Below are positions 1-6,809 of a stretch of 13,694 bases of DNA, in pieces. The DNA is taken from NCBI GenBank assembly GCA_016932965.1, contig JAFGBW010000081.1, positions 1 through 13,694 of the forward strand, in the 5' to 3' direction. This DNA is from Candidatus Auribacterota bacterium (lineage in GTDB: Bacteria > Auribacterota > JAFGBW01). The notes beneath the pieces were generated by a model, which was not told the DNA's origin, ran no database searches, and saw only the letters and a list, made by a program, of their open reading frames with translations. The position numbers and the translations under genes are program-made. The first letter of the stretch is position 1, and every line of letters starts with the position of its first letter.

Positions 1-102
1 AGGCCGCTCTCTTTGGGTCATTCAACCCCCGCCTCGGATTCTTCGGGCTCTTTTCCGATTGATTCAAAAAATGGCCGGCCGAAAAAATTTATTTCAATAA
101 TT

Positions 103-130
103 ATTCCTTTTGGATTTATCCAAAAGGAAT
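103..130 (+). terminator. Perfect 12-bp inverted repeat, possible terminator
   Basis: ATTCCTTTTGGA (103-114) is followed by a four-base loop TTTA and by its exact reverse complement (119-130). The hairpin begins three bases after the stop codon of one possible upstream reading frame, as expected for a gene end. There is no long T run after the stem (only TTTGAT) and the stem is AT-rich, so intrinsic termination would be weak. An operator or mRNA-end hairpin is an alternative. Confidence 0.4.
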
Positions 131-346
131 TTGATAAATAAATTACATTCTGTTATTTATAACATCATAATATTGTTTCAGGGGGTTTTATAAGAGATCA
201 AGAAATTAATGACCTTAGTTATACTCTGAATAATCCACTTCTATTTTCTCAGATGAGAACTGTACTTACCTGGAATAAAGACAAAATATGATTTCAAAAA
301 TGTAGATAACAATAATTATGCATATGGAAGGCTAGTATTCTTTTTT

Positions 347-360
347 AAGGAAAATTCTAA
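347..360 (+). promoter_or_regulatory. Ribosome binding site of gspL-like gene
   Basis: AAGGA at 347-351 lies nine bases before the ATG at 361. It supports that start for the first gene of the cluster. Confidence 0.6.
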
Positions 361-1683
361 ATGGGGATTGAAAACTACTGTTATCATATTTTTGAATTGC
401 ATTCTGACAGATTTGATTATTTCTTTTTTGATTCTAGAAAATCCTCCGTTTGTACAAAACATTCTGTTCAAAAAAAACAACCAGGGGATTTTTTTTCCCT
501 GCTTGAAATCCATGATGATGAAAGAGTTGTTTTTCTGCTTCCCCGGGCTATGTTTATAGAGAAACAACTCCTCGTTCCATCCCTTCTTGATGATGAAACA
601 ATCAAAATGGCAAAGCTCCAGGCCATGAAGCTGGTTCCGTTTGTGGAAGAGGAAATTCTGACTTATCCCCATGTTTTTGAGAAACAGGAAAATGGTTTCT
701 CATCTGTTCTTTTATATGTTTTGGAAAAATCCAGATTATTACTGGAAATCCAGCCCTTTTTGACTGCAGGAATAGTTCCCGATAAACTCTTGATTCGGCC
801 TTTGATATTTCCATTATTGATTCAGGCTTTGATCCCTCATGAAGAACAAATAAATTGTTTTGTTTCCACTTATCCTGACCAGGTAGAACTTGGAATTTAT
901 GGAAGTTCCGGATTAAAATATTCTCGAAGTATTAAAGGATTACATCAAAATCCCAGCGAAAGCCGGTTGTTAATCAACGAGATCATTCGTTCTTTTCAAT
1001 ATGCCCAATTGAAACATGGACTTGAATACACCCGCAAGTGCTATCTGTTGGGAGAATTCAATGCGGTAGAACTTGACTATTTCAAACATGAATCCATTCA
1101 GTTTGTTCATTTTCCAATCTCTGATGAAAAAAGAATTTCTGTTCTGGCACAACACAACGAACCGTACCCGTTTGTCATAGAAGATGTTATAGCCAGAAAA
1201 AAGACAAAACAGGCTCAATTGATCTCATTAAGAGTCATCATGCTCTTTCTTTTTGGCTTTCTTGTTTATTTTGCGCGTTTAACAGTGGCTGAATATATGT
1301 TGCAAAATCAATTGATTTCTTTGAATCATGAAATCAAAAAGACAAAAGTCAAAGCCGAGAAAGCTCTTTCCCTCAAGGAACAGGTGGCAACTGCATGCAG
1401 TCACTATTCCACAAGTGATTGTTTTATTAAAGCCGTTACTGAATTATATCGGATTATACCCGGTTATGTTCAGTTGAGTCTGTTTCAGGTGAAAAATACA
1501 ATACAAATTATCATCAAAGGCACAACTCAAAAAGGCGTGACTGAACTGGTGGAAAAACTGGAGGGGTCCCCTGTTTTTCAGAATGTAGCCTTGATTTATC
1601 AGAACAAATTAACCACAGAAAATAATAATGCCATGGAATTTCATCTCTCCTGCGAACTCGAAAGTCAGGGGGATTCAAAATGA
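361..1683 (+). CDS. gspL: GspL-like type II secretion inner-membrane protein (PilM/PilN-like layout)
   Basis: This is probably the T2SS platform protein GspL, which ties the cytoplasmic assembly ATPase GspE to the inner-membrane complex. The 440-residue protein has the expected order. A cytoplasmic domain (about 1-280) of the actin-like GspL/PilM type includes a segment near 88-104 (LVPFVEEE) resembling the conserved PF-EE region of that family. One membrane helix follows at about 289-309, then a short charged coiled-coil stretch (314-345). A periplasmic domain (about 355-436) is consistent with the small ferredoxin-like fold. Two periplasmic cysteines, C346 and C354, could pair. It heads the cluster and its TGA overlaps the next ATG by four bases, a sign of translational coupling. 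The cytoplasmic domain is divergent, so a fused PilM-PilN of a type IV pilus-like system is the main alternative. Order and neighbours favour GspL. Confidence 0.75.
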   Translation: MGIENYCYHIFELHSDRFDYFFFDSRKSSVCTKHSVQKKQPGDFFSLLEIHDDERVVFLLPRAMFIEKQLLVPSLLDDETIKMAKLQAMKLVPFVEEEILTYPHVFEKQENGFSSVLLYVLEKSRLLLEIQPFLTAGIVPDKLLIRPLIFPLLIQALIPHEEQINCFVSTYPDQVELGIYGSSGLKYSRSIKGLHQNPSESRLLINEIIRSFQYAQLKHGLEYTRKCYLLGEFNAVELDYFKHESIQFVHFPISDEKRISVLAQHNEPYPFVIEDVIARKKTKQAQLISLRVIMLFLFGFLVYFARLTVAEYMLQNQLISLNHEIKKTKVKAEKALSLKEQVATACSHYSTSDCFIKAVTELYRIIPGYVQLSLFQVKNTIQIIIKGTTQKGVTELVEKLEGSPVFQNVALIYQNKLTTENNNAMEFHLSCELESQGDSK

Positions 1684-2219
1684 TTTTCATACGCATGAAT
1701 ACACGGGAAAAATTACTTTTTCAGATTGTCATTATTGCCGGACTTTCATGGCTGATTCTGTTTTTTTTCGTTTTTCCAGGTCAGGACAGAATAGCCCGTA
1801 TTAAAAAGGAGATTGAGGGAAAAAGATTAAAATTATTCCAATACCAAAATGCCATGAAAGAAGAAGGGACTCTTGAACAAAAGATGGCCGAGATAGGCCA
1901 GATACCCAGACTATCCGCATCAGAAGAGATAGAAAAATCAAAACTTTTAAAAGTCATAGAATCTGTTCAGCAGAAAATTCAGGGAATCCAGCTGCTGGCC
2001 ATGACGCCCGTTGAATCCGAAAAGCTGGATATAAACAGAAAATTGCTTGTTAAAATCGAGTTGGAAGGTACAATGGAAAATATAGTGCGTTTTATTTATG
2101 AATTAAAGGAAACACCTGAAAAAATCAATCTGGTCAACCTCCGTATTTCCTCTGAAAATATAGAAGGAGATAAACTTAGAGCTTCCTTCATAGTGGGACA
2201 ATTATTGACGGTTCAATGA
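1680..2219 (+). CDS. gspM: GspM/PilO-like inner-membrane secretion protein
   Basis: A small bitopic protein of 179 residues with a short cytoplasmic tail, one membrane helix (about 12-33), a charged coiled-coil region (about 35-75) and a C-terminal alpha/beta domain (about 84-178) that fits the ferredoxin-like fold of GspM and PilO. GspM partners GspL in the periplasm and stabilises it, so the position directly after the gspL-like gene supports the call. The start at 1680 has a good ribosome site (AGGGGG at 1667-1672). The in-frame ATG at 1695 has none. It overlaps both neighbours by four bases. Sequence conservation in this family is low and the assignment rests mainly on topology and context. 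PilO of a pilus-type system is the alternative. Confidence 0.7.
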   Translation: MIFIRMNTREKLLFQIVIIAGLSWLILFFFVFPGQDRIARIKKEIEGKRLKLFQYQNAMKEEGTLEQKMAEIGQIPRLSASEEIEKSKLLKVIESVQQKIQGIQLLAMTPVESEKLDINRKLLVKIELEGTMENIVRFIYELKETPEKINLVNLRISSENIEGDKLRASFIVGQLLTVQ

Positions 2220-2659
2220 AAATGAAAAAACGAAATGAGGGTTTTACTTTAATTGAAATCATGCTTGTCGTGATCATCATCGGCATTCTGGCAGGGATAA
2301 TCCTGCCCCGGCTTTCAGGTAAAACCAATGAAGCCAGAATCTCGGCCGCCAAGGCAGATATCAACGGGACTTTGAGCACTGCATTGGATCTCTATGAACT
2401 GGATACGGGAAAATACCCCTCAACAGAACAGGGACTTCATGCTTTACTTGAAAAGCCAGCGGATTCTTCTGTTCCGCAGAACTGGAAAGGCCCGTATTTA
2501 AAGAAAAAGCAAGTATTGAAAGATCCCTGGAGCAGGGAATATTTGTATGAATCCCCTGGAAAAAACAACCAGGATTATGATCTGGCTTCTGCCGGACCGG
2601 ATGGGAACATGGGTACGGAAGATGACATCACCAATTGGGATAATGACAGAAACGGATAA
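2216..2659 (+). CDS. gspG: GspG, major pseudopilin of type II secretion
   Basis: GspG is the main subunit of the periplasmic pseudopilus that drives substrates through the secretin. The 147-residue protein carries a short basic leader ending in glycine, then FTLIEIMLVVIIIGILAG. Prepilin peptidase would cut between G9 and F10, leaving the invariant glutamate at mature position 5 (E14). The globular part shows family hallmarks: the GKYPSTEQGL segment (65-74), the DPW motif (103-105) and the C-terminal calcium-loop signature DLASAGPDGNMGTEDDI (122-138) followed by NW. Length is normal for the family. The start overlaps the gspM stop by four bases and the end overlaps the gspA-like gene by 17. 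No prepilin peptidase is encoded in the window. This is the most secure T2SS call here besides the secretin. Confidence 0.96.
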   Translation: MKMKKRNEGFTLIEIMLVVIIIGILAGIILPRLSGKTNEARISAAKADINGTLSTALDLYELDTGKYPSTEQGLHALLEKPADSSVPQNWKGPYLKKKQVLKDPWSREYLYESPGKNNQDYDLASAGPDGNMGTEDDITNWDNDRNG

Positions 2660-3485
2660 TGACAGACCCAATCATTATTTTGGGAAATGGGGGCTAGTAA
2701 AAGACCCGTTTACCACTTCCCCTGACCCTGATTATTTATTTCCCTCCCATCAGCACCTGACTGTTTTAACCTGTCTGGAAATATCCGTCCGTTTAAGGCG
2801 AGGGGCCTGTGTTGTGCTGGGGGAAATCGGCACCGGAAAAACAACCCTTTGCAGGACGCTCATTCAAAAACTGGAGTCTGACCCTTCCATTGAAATTGCC
2901 TTATTACTTAATCCGCCTGATGGGGGGGGTAATTCGTTTTTATCAGCCTTATCCTCCCTGTATAGACTTCCTGTTCAAACAGTTGGGGAAACGTTTTCAG
3001 CTTTAAAGGATTATTTGTTTTATCACGGTGTTGAAAGAAATAAAACTGTGGTGCTCATGATTGATGAGGCTCAAAAATTGAACACAGAATCCATTGAACT
3101 GATCCGGACTCTTTTGAATTACGAAACGAATGAATACAAACTACTTCAGCTTGTTCTTTTTGCCCAATTGGAACTGAAGGACAAAATCAAACAACTTCCC
3201 AATTTTGAAGATCGTTTGAATATTAAAATTGAATTAAATCCGCTGAGTGTTGAAGAATGCGGGGAATTGATACAATTTAGATTATTAAAAGCCGGGTATG
3301 GCAATGAAGAACCGGTTTTTACCGATGATGCCATACGCGCCATTCATGAAATCACAGGCGGGTATCCGAGAAAAATCTGTATGCTCGCCCACAAGGCAAT
3401 GATGGAGATGGTCATGACTGAAGTCATGATTGCCGGTGAATCCCTGATCAGGCAGATCGGTGTTCATGAGGTTGTCCTGGCATGA
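2643..3485 (+). CDS. gspA: GspA/ExeA-type AAA+ ATPase, short soluble form
   Basis: An AAA+ ATPase of the ExeA/GspA family (also MshM-like). In Aeromonas, ExeA works with ExeB to insert the secretin through the peptidoglycan. From the preferred ATG at 2643 the protein has 280 residues and opens with the family-typical YFGKWGLVKDPF and TPDP-like SPDPDYLF segments. It has Walker A GEIGTGKTT (60-68), Walker B VVLMIDEAQ (136-144), a sensor-1-like stretch around 168-177, FEDRLN (188-193) with a likely arginine finger, and GGYPRK (239-244) as sensor 2. It ends after the AAA+ module. There is no membrane helix and no peptidoglycan-binding domain, unlike full-length ExeA of about 550 residues. The frame stays open upstream to an ATG at 2547, but those extra residues lie inside gspG and look unlike the family. 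The stop overlaps the next start by four bases. Confidence 0.87.
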   Translation: MTETDNDRPNHYFGKWGLVKDPFTTSPDPDYLFPSHQHLTVLTCLEISVRLRRGACVVLGEIGTGKTTLCRTLIQKLESDPSIEIALLLNPPDGGGNSFLSALSSLYRLPVQTVGETFSALKDYLFYHGVERNKTVVLMIDEAQKLNTESIELIRTLLNYETNEYKLLQLVLFAQLELKDKIKQLPNFEDRLNIKIELNPLSVEECGELIQFRLLKAGYGNEEPVFTDDAIRAIHEITGGYPRKICMLAHKAMMEMVMTEVMIAGESLIRQIGVHEVVLA

Positions 3486-4054
3486 AAAAATCCGTGCTTC
3501 CGGAAGAACGTCTGCTTGATTTGATTAAAAAGGCCGATCCGTTTCATCAAAATGTCCGGGATCATTCCGTGATTGCCGTTAAGGAAAATCCGGAACTGAA
3601 ACCGATACCCCGGATTGAATCCGAATTGCATGAGATTAAAAAGACCAAACGTTTTTTTTCTCCTTTTATCATTCTTGTTCTTGTGATTCTATCATCCGGT
3701 GTTGTTGTATTGTATTTTGTTAATAACCCATTTTTATCTTCACAAAAAGAACTTCAGTCCGAGTTCAAATCAGATGATTCCCCACAGGATTACAGGGAAT
3801 TAAAAAATGTTTCACCGAGACCGGTTGTTCCGGATATGGAAATATCTTACAATAAAATCCCTGCACCGGAATATCTCGCTTTAGGCGGGGTGATAGGGGG
3901 GGATAAACCTGCTGCCATTATTCAAAACAGGCAATCAGGGCAGAACACGACCTTAGAACAGGGAGACAATTTCATGGGTTACATTTTAACCAAGATTGAA
4001 AAAGGTCGTGTGACCTTTACGAAAGATAAAGAAATATTTACTCTGGATTTGTAA
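3482..4054 (+). CDS. gspB: GspB-like inner-membrane protein with periplasmic HR-type domain
   Basis: A 190-residue bitopic protein with a charged cytoplasmic N-terminus (1-57), one membrane helix (about 58-80), a polar linker (85-128) and a small C-terminal periplasmic domain (about 131-190). The domain resembles the GspB/PulB and GspC homology-region beta fold. Its position right after the ATPase and the four-base ATGA overlap suggest the ExeA-ExeB pair, in which the B protein is the membrane partner of the ATPase. From residue 132 to 188 it aligns without a gap with the same residue numbers of the next gene's product. Shared positions include L132, L134, G136, AII 145-147, GD 161-162 and VT 177-178. 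A second GspC-like or PilP-like protein would fit the sequence equally well, so the B label depends on context. Confidence 0.65.
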   Translation: MKKSVLPEERLLDLIKKADPFHQNVRDHSVIAVKENPELKPIPRIESELHEIKKTKRFFSPFIILVLVILSSGVVVLYFVNNPFLSSQKELQSEFKSDDSPQDYRELKNVSPRPVVPDMEISYNKIPAPEYLALGGVIGGDKPAAIIQNRQSGQNTTLEQGDNFMGYILTKIEKGRVTFTKDKEIFTLDL

Positions 4055-4056
4055 TC

Positions 4057-4626
4057 ATGCCCTTGAAACAGAATCAGTCTGAAGCTGCCCAATTTGATGA
4101 ATGGTTGAAGAATTCTTCAACTGGAATCCGGCTGGAAGAAATTATAAATCCTTTCCTTTATCCTTTTATTCACAGGATTGTTTTTTTGATTATTCTTTTA
4201 TGCGGGATCAGTCTGATCATCTTTGATCTGAAAACCTATTCCGGAAAAATGAAGGTTCTTCCGATTAAAACAGAAGATGATAAGGAAACTCCAGATTTAA
4301 AAGAAAAAGCTGTTCCTGTCAATTTCGGAGAAATTCTTGCAGTCATTCAATCCAAAACCATTTTTAAAGCTACCAAAATGATTCCTCCTCCACCGCCGCC
4401 TAAATCTTTTGAGCCCAAAGGGCCGACATTGGAGGAAAAAATAAGGTCTTTGACACTGATAGGGATATTGAATGAGAATCCCGTACAGGCTATTATTGAA
4501 TCCAAACAAAACCGGGAAGTATATTATATTAAAAGCGGAGATACCCTTCTGGACATGGAAGTTGTATCTATTGCACCGGGAGAAGTGACGTTACGTTATA
4601 AGGATGAAACAAAAATATTGAGGTGA
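4057..4626 (+). CDS. gspC: GspC-like protein, homology-region domain without PDZ
   Basis: GspC links the inner-membrane platform to the N-terminal domains of the secretin. This 189-residue protein has the matching layout: a cytoplasmic tail (1-38), one membrane helix (about 39-57), and a periplasmic linker with a run of six prolines (110-115). A homology-region domain (about 124-189) follows, beginning LEEKIRSLTLIGIL and containing the typical AIIES and SGDTL segments. It stops after that domain, so the C-terminal PDZ or coiled-coil domain of many GspC proteins is absent. That form occurs in some lineages. The gene starts two bases after the previous stop with no strong ribosome site, which suggests coupling to the upstream gene. 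Its place just before gspD supports the call. Confidence 0.77.
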   Translation: MPLKQNQSEAAQFDEWLKNSSTGIRLEEIINPFLYPFIHRIVFLIILLCGISLIIFDLKTYSGKMKVLPIKTEDDKETPDLKEKAVPVNFGEILAVIQSKTIFKATKMIPPPPPPKSFEPKGPTLEEKIRSLTLIGILNENPVQAIIESKQNREVYYIKSGDTLLDMEVVSIAPGEVTLRYKDETKILR

Positions 4627-4738
4627 ATGAATTGATCCCTCAGCAGGAAACTGCAGGGTATTTTCATGACCAAGCCCGACTTTACAGTATTGGAACTTTT
4701 TAAATTCTACAAATAATATTTATTGAGGAAATTTCAAT
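4627..4738 (+). promoter_or_regulatory. gspC-gspD intergenic region with candidate promoter and RBS
   Basis: This is the only sizeable gap in the secretion cluster. TTGGAA at 4690-4695 and TAATAT at 4714-4719, 18 bases apart, form a plausible but imperfect sigma-70 type promoter. A ribosome site GAGG at 4725-4728 lies ten bases before the gspD ATG. The implied leader would be very short, so the promoter is only a candidate. Confidence 0.35.
4637..4658 (+). terminator. Hairpin with GAAA loop between gspC and gspD
   Basis: CCCT (4637-4640), CA bulge, GCAG (4643-4646), loop GAAA, CTGC (4651-4654) and AGGG (4655-4658) form an eight-pair GC-rich stem with a two-base bulge and a GNRA-type tetraloop. 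TATTTT follows at 4659-4664. It starts ten bases after the gspC stop. It could be a weak terminator or an mRNA end-point setting different levels of gspD and the upstream genes. Confidence 0.45.
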
Positions 4739-6784
4739 ATGAAGTGTTTTTTATTTTCCGCCATATTCATCATTTTTCTATTCAATACGGCCTCCCTTTT
4801 TTCTCAGGAAATTCAGACTAAACCGGAACAGGCAAGAAGGGAAAAGAGTAATGATAAAGGCGATATGATTTCCCTGGAATTAAAAGACATCGATGTTGTG
4901 GAAGTCATTAAAATTCTTTCCAGAAAAGCCAAATTCAATATTGTCATCGGTTCCGGCGTTAAAGGAAGGATCACTTTATTTCTTAACGAGGTGAAATTGA
5001 AGGAGGCTCTTTTTATTGTTCTGGAAGCCGCTGATATAGCTTATACCGACAAGGAGGGAATTCTAACCCTCATGCCTGAAAAGGAATATGAATCCACTTA
5101 CGGCAGGGAATTTTACAACCATAAAAAACTGGTTTCATTTCCCATCCAATATGCAGTAGCAGCTGATATTGCCACTTCATTGAATAAACTGCTGCCAAAA
5201 ACCAAGATCATTGTGGATGAAAGAACCAATGTTTTGCTGGCTGAAGATTCTCCTGAGAACATTGAGGAAATCAGAAAAGCCATTGGTGAAATGGATCTGG
5301 AAATCATTACCAAGAACTACACCTTGAAACATTTGTCCGCCAAAAGGGCGGAAGACCTTATTAAGATGCTTATCGGCAAGAAGGGGGTTTATTATATAGA
5401 TACGAATATCAAGCAGGTAGTGATCAAGGATTTTCCTGAAAACGTTGGAAAAATATTATCGCTTCTTAAATCCCATGATATTCCGCCCAAGGTGATTTCC
5501 AAATCCTATGAATTGAGTTACGCGAAATTTGATGCCTTGGAGGCCAAATTAAAGCCGATTTTAACACCGGATATCGGTCAGATTGTTTCGGATGAAAGAA
5601 CCAATAAAATCATCGTGAATGACCTGGAATCGAATTTTGAAAAGATTGATAATCTTGTTTCAGAATACGACATAAAAGACAGGCAGGTTCTGATCGAGGC
5701 GAAAATCGTACAGGTGATATTAAACGACCGTTTCCAGCTGGGAATCAACTGGCAGACAGTCATTGAGCAACTGAACAATTCCAATCTTGGTTTGCGATTG
5801 ATGTCGGCGAATGAAATCGTCAAAGGTCAGGACCTGGTCGGTGAAGCCGGTTTTGCGCAATCCATTAATCGAATAGGTAAAATTCCTGACGATGCAAGAG
5901 TTCCCGCAGATACACAGACCACCACCATCACGACCAATATTGACGAAAAAGGAAAATCAACCACAACAAGCAATATGGTCCGGACAATTACCGAGACAAA
6001 TCAAGATACAACAACACCGGACGAAACCACGACTTCAACAATTTTGCCTTTCAACCAAAAAATTTCAGGTCCGTCGGAAGGCGGTGCCAGGATTGTGGCA
6101 ACAGGAAGCATTGGCGGCCATCAGTTTGAAAGCGTCCTGAATGCTTTAAAGTTGGTTGGAAACACCAAAGTCTTATCCAGCCCCAGGATCATTGCGATCA
6201 ATCAAAAGGAAGCGAAACTTTCCGTATCGAGTAAAGAGGCTTACGCCACTTCCACCGTATTGACCACAGCTACAGGCCCTTCCACGACATCTGAAAACAT
6301 TGCTTTTGAAGAAGTGGGTGTCATGCTGACCGTTACCCCGGCCATCAACAGGGACAATTTCATTACTTTAAAAGTAAAGCCCTCGATATCTTCAGTGACT
6401 TCATATGCCACAACGGCTTCAGGGAATAAGATTCCGATTGTTTCAAAACAGGAAATCGAATCCACCATTCAGGTCAAAGACGGCACCACGGTTGTTCTTG
6501 GCGGGCTTCATGAAACACTCACCGACAAGTCATCCAACGGAATCCCTTTTTTACAGGCTATTCCCCTTATCGGTTATCTTTTCAAAAGAGTAGACAACAG
6601 GATCAAAAACAGCGAACTGGTCATGTTTCTGACTCCGCATATCATCACGGGTGAAAAAAGTTTTTATGAGGAACAGGATGACAAAATTCAAGTCGGAAAA
6701 GGGGTTACAGAAGTTCTTGACGATGAGAACAAGGAGCCAAAGCCGGGCTTCTGGAAAAAATTAAAAAGAAAACTGAAAAAGTAA
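4739..6784 (+). CDS. gspD: GspD, type II secretion outer-membrane secretin
   Basis: GspD forms the multimeric outer-membrane channel through which folded proteins leave the periplasm. The 681-residue protein has a Sec signal peptide (about 1-22, cut before or near Q23) and an N0 domain (about 44-113). Three N1-type domains follow (about 129-186, 189-247 and 251-311), then the secretin core (about 313-637). Core landmarks are QVLIEAKIV (316-324), GINW (335-338), VLSSPRI (478-484), GTTVVLGG (582-589), GIPFLQAIPLIGYLF (601-615) and ELVMFLTPHI (626-635). A Thr/Ser-rich low-complexity stretch (about 390-436) is inserted in the core. The C-terminus is a basic tail, FWKKLKRKLKK, and not a recognisable pilotin-binding S domain, and no pilotin gene is nearby. 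The start is backed by GAGG at 4725-4728. The gene ends 25 bases from a convergent neighbour. Confidence 0.96.
   Translation: MKCFLFSAIFIIFLFNTASLFSQEIQTKPEQARREKSNDKGDMISLELKDIDVVEVIKILSRKAKFNIVIGSGVKGRITLFLNEVKLKEALFIVLEAADIAYTDKEGILTLMPEKEYESTYGREFYNHKKLVSFPIQYAVAADIATSLNKLLPKTKIIVDERTNVLLAEDSPENIEEIRKAIGEMDLEIITKNYTLKHLSAKRAEDLIKMLIGKKGVYYIDTNIKQVVIKDFPENVGKILSLLKSHDIPPKVISKSYELSYAKFDALEAKLKPILTPDIGQIVSDERTNKIIVNDLESNFEKIDNLVSEYDIKDRQVLIEAKIVQVILNDRFQLGINWQTVIEQLNNSNLGLRLMSANEIVKGQDLVGEAGFAQSINRIGKIPDDARVPADTQTTTITTNIDEKGKSTTTSNMVRTITETNQDTTTPDETTTSTILPFNQKISGPSEGGARIVATGSIGGHQFESVLNALKLVGNTKVLSSPRIIAINQKEAKLSVSSKEAYATSTVLTTATGPSTTSENIAFEEVGVMLTVTPAINRDNFITLKVKPSISSVTSYATTASGNKIPIVSKQEIESTIQVKDGTTVVLGGLHETLTDKSSNGIPFLQAIPLIGYLFKRVDNRIKNSELVMFLTPHIITGEKSFYEEQDDKIQVGKGVTEVLDDENKEPKPGFWKKLKRKLKK
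5906..6046 (+). repeat. Thr-rich low-complexity segment inside gspD
   Basis: Codons 390-436 of the secretin encode a stretch dominated by Thr, with Ser, Asn, Asp and Glu, including TQTTTITT, KSTTTS and TTTPDETTTS. The reading frame stays intact. It interrupts the secretin core between the GINW strand and the conserved second half. Confidence 0.7.
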
Positions 6785-6809
6785 ATATCCAATTTAATGG
6801 TCCGTTAAT

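Larger units (their letters stand above)
1..360. other. Leader region without a convincing gene
   Basis: No complete gene is visible. The first 60 or so bases are clearly more GC-rich than what follows and could be the 3' end of a plus-strand gene entering from the left. All three plus frames are open at base 1, with stops at 60-62, 98-100 and 139-141, so the frame cannot be chosen from this window. The stop at 98-100 sits three bases before a perfect inverted repeat, which slightly favours that frame. Bases 131-340 are AT-rich, have no open frame of note, and would hold the promoter and leader of the secretion cluster. I found no promoter with good -35 and -10 boxes at normal spacing. A small inverted repeat, TGTTAT-TT-ATAACA, lies at 151-164. 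Confidence 0.5.

Noticed and set aside
1-141. C-terminal fragment of an upstream gene
   Set aside because: Three plus-strand frames are open at the left edge and none gives a recognisable protein, so I described the region without calling a gene.
253-291. Small open frame of 12 codons in the leader
   Set aside because: It has no ribosome site and is too short to support. Such frames are expected by chance.
316-672. Minus-strand open frame of 118 codons over the start of gspL
   Set aside because: It overlaps a gene with a good start and a family-like protein, its product looks random, and it is best read as a shadow.
2547-2642. Longer N-terminus for the GspA-like ATPase
   Set aside because: The 32 extra residues are translated from inside gspG and do not resemble the family, whose N-terminus begins close to the ATG at 2643.
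361-6784. Type IV or MSHA pilus cluster in place of T2SS
   Set aside because: The pseudopilin has the GspG calcium-loop ending and the secretin has the GspD domain order N0-N1-N2-N3, so T2SS is the better label, although GspL, GspM and GspA alone could fit a pilus system.
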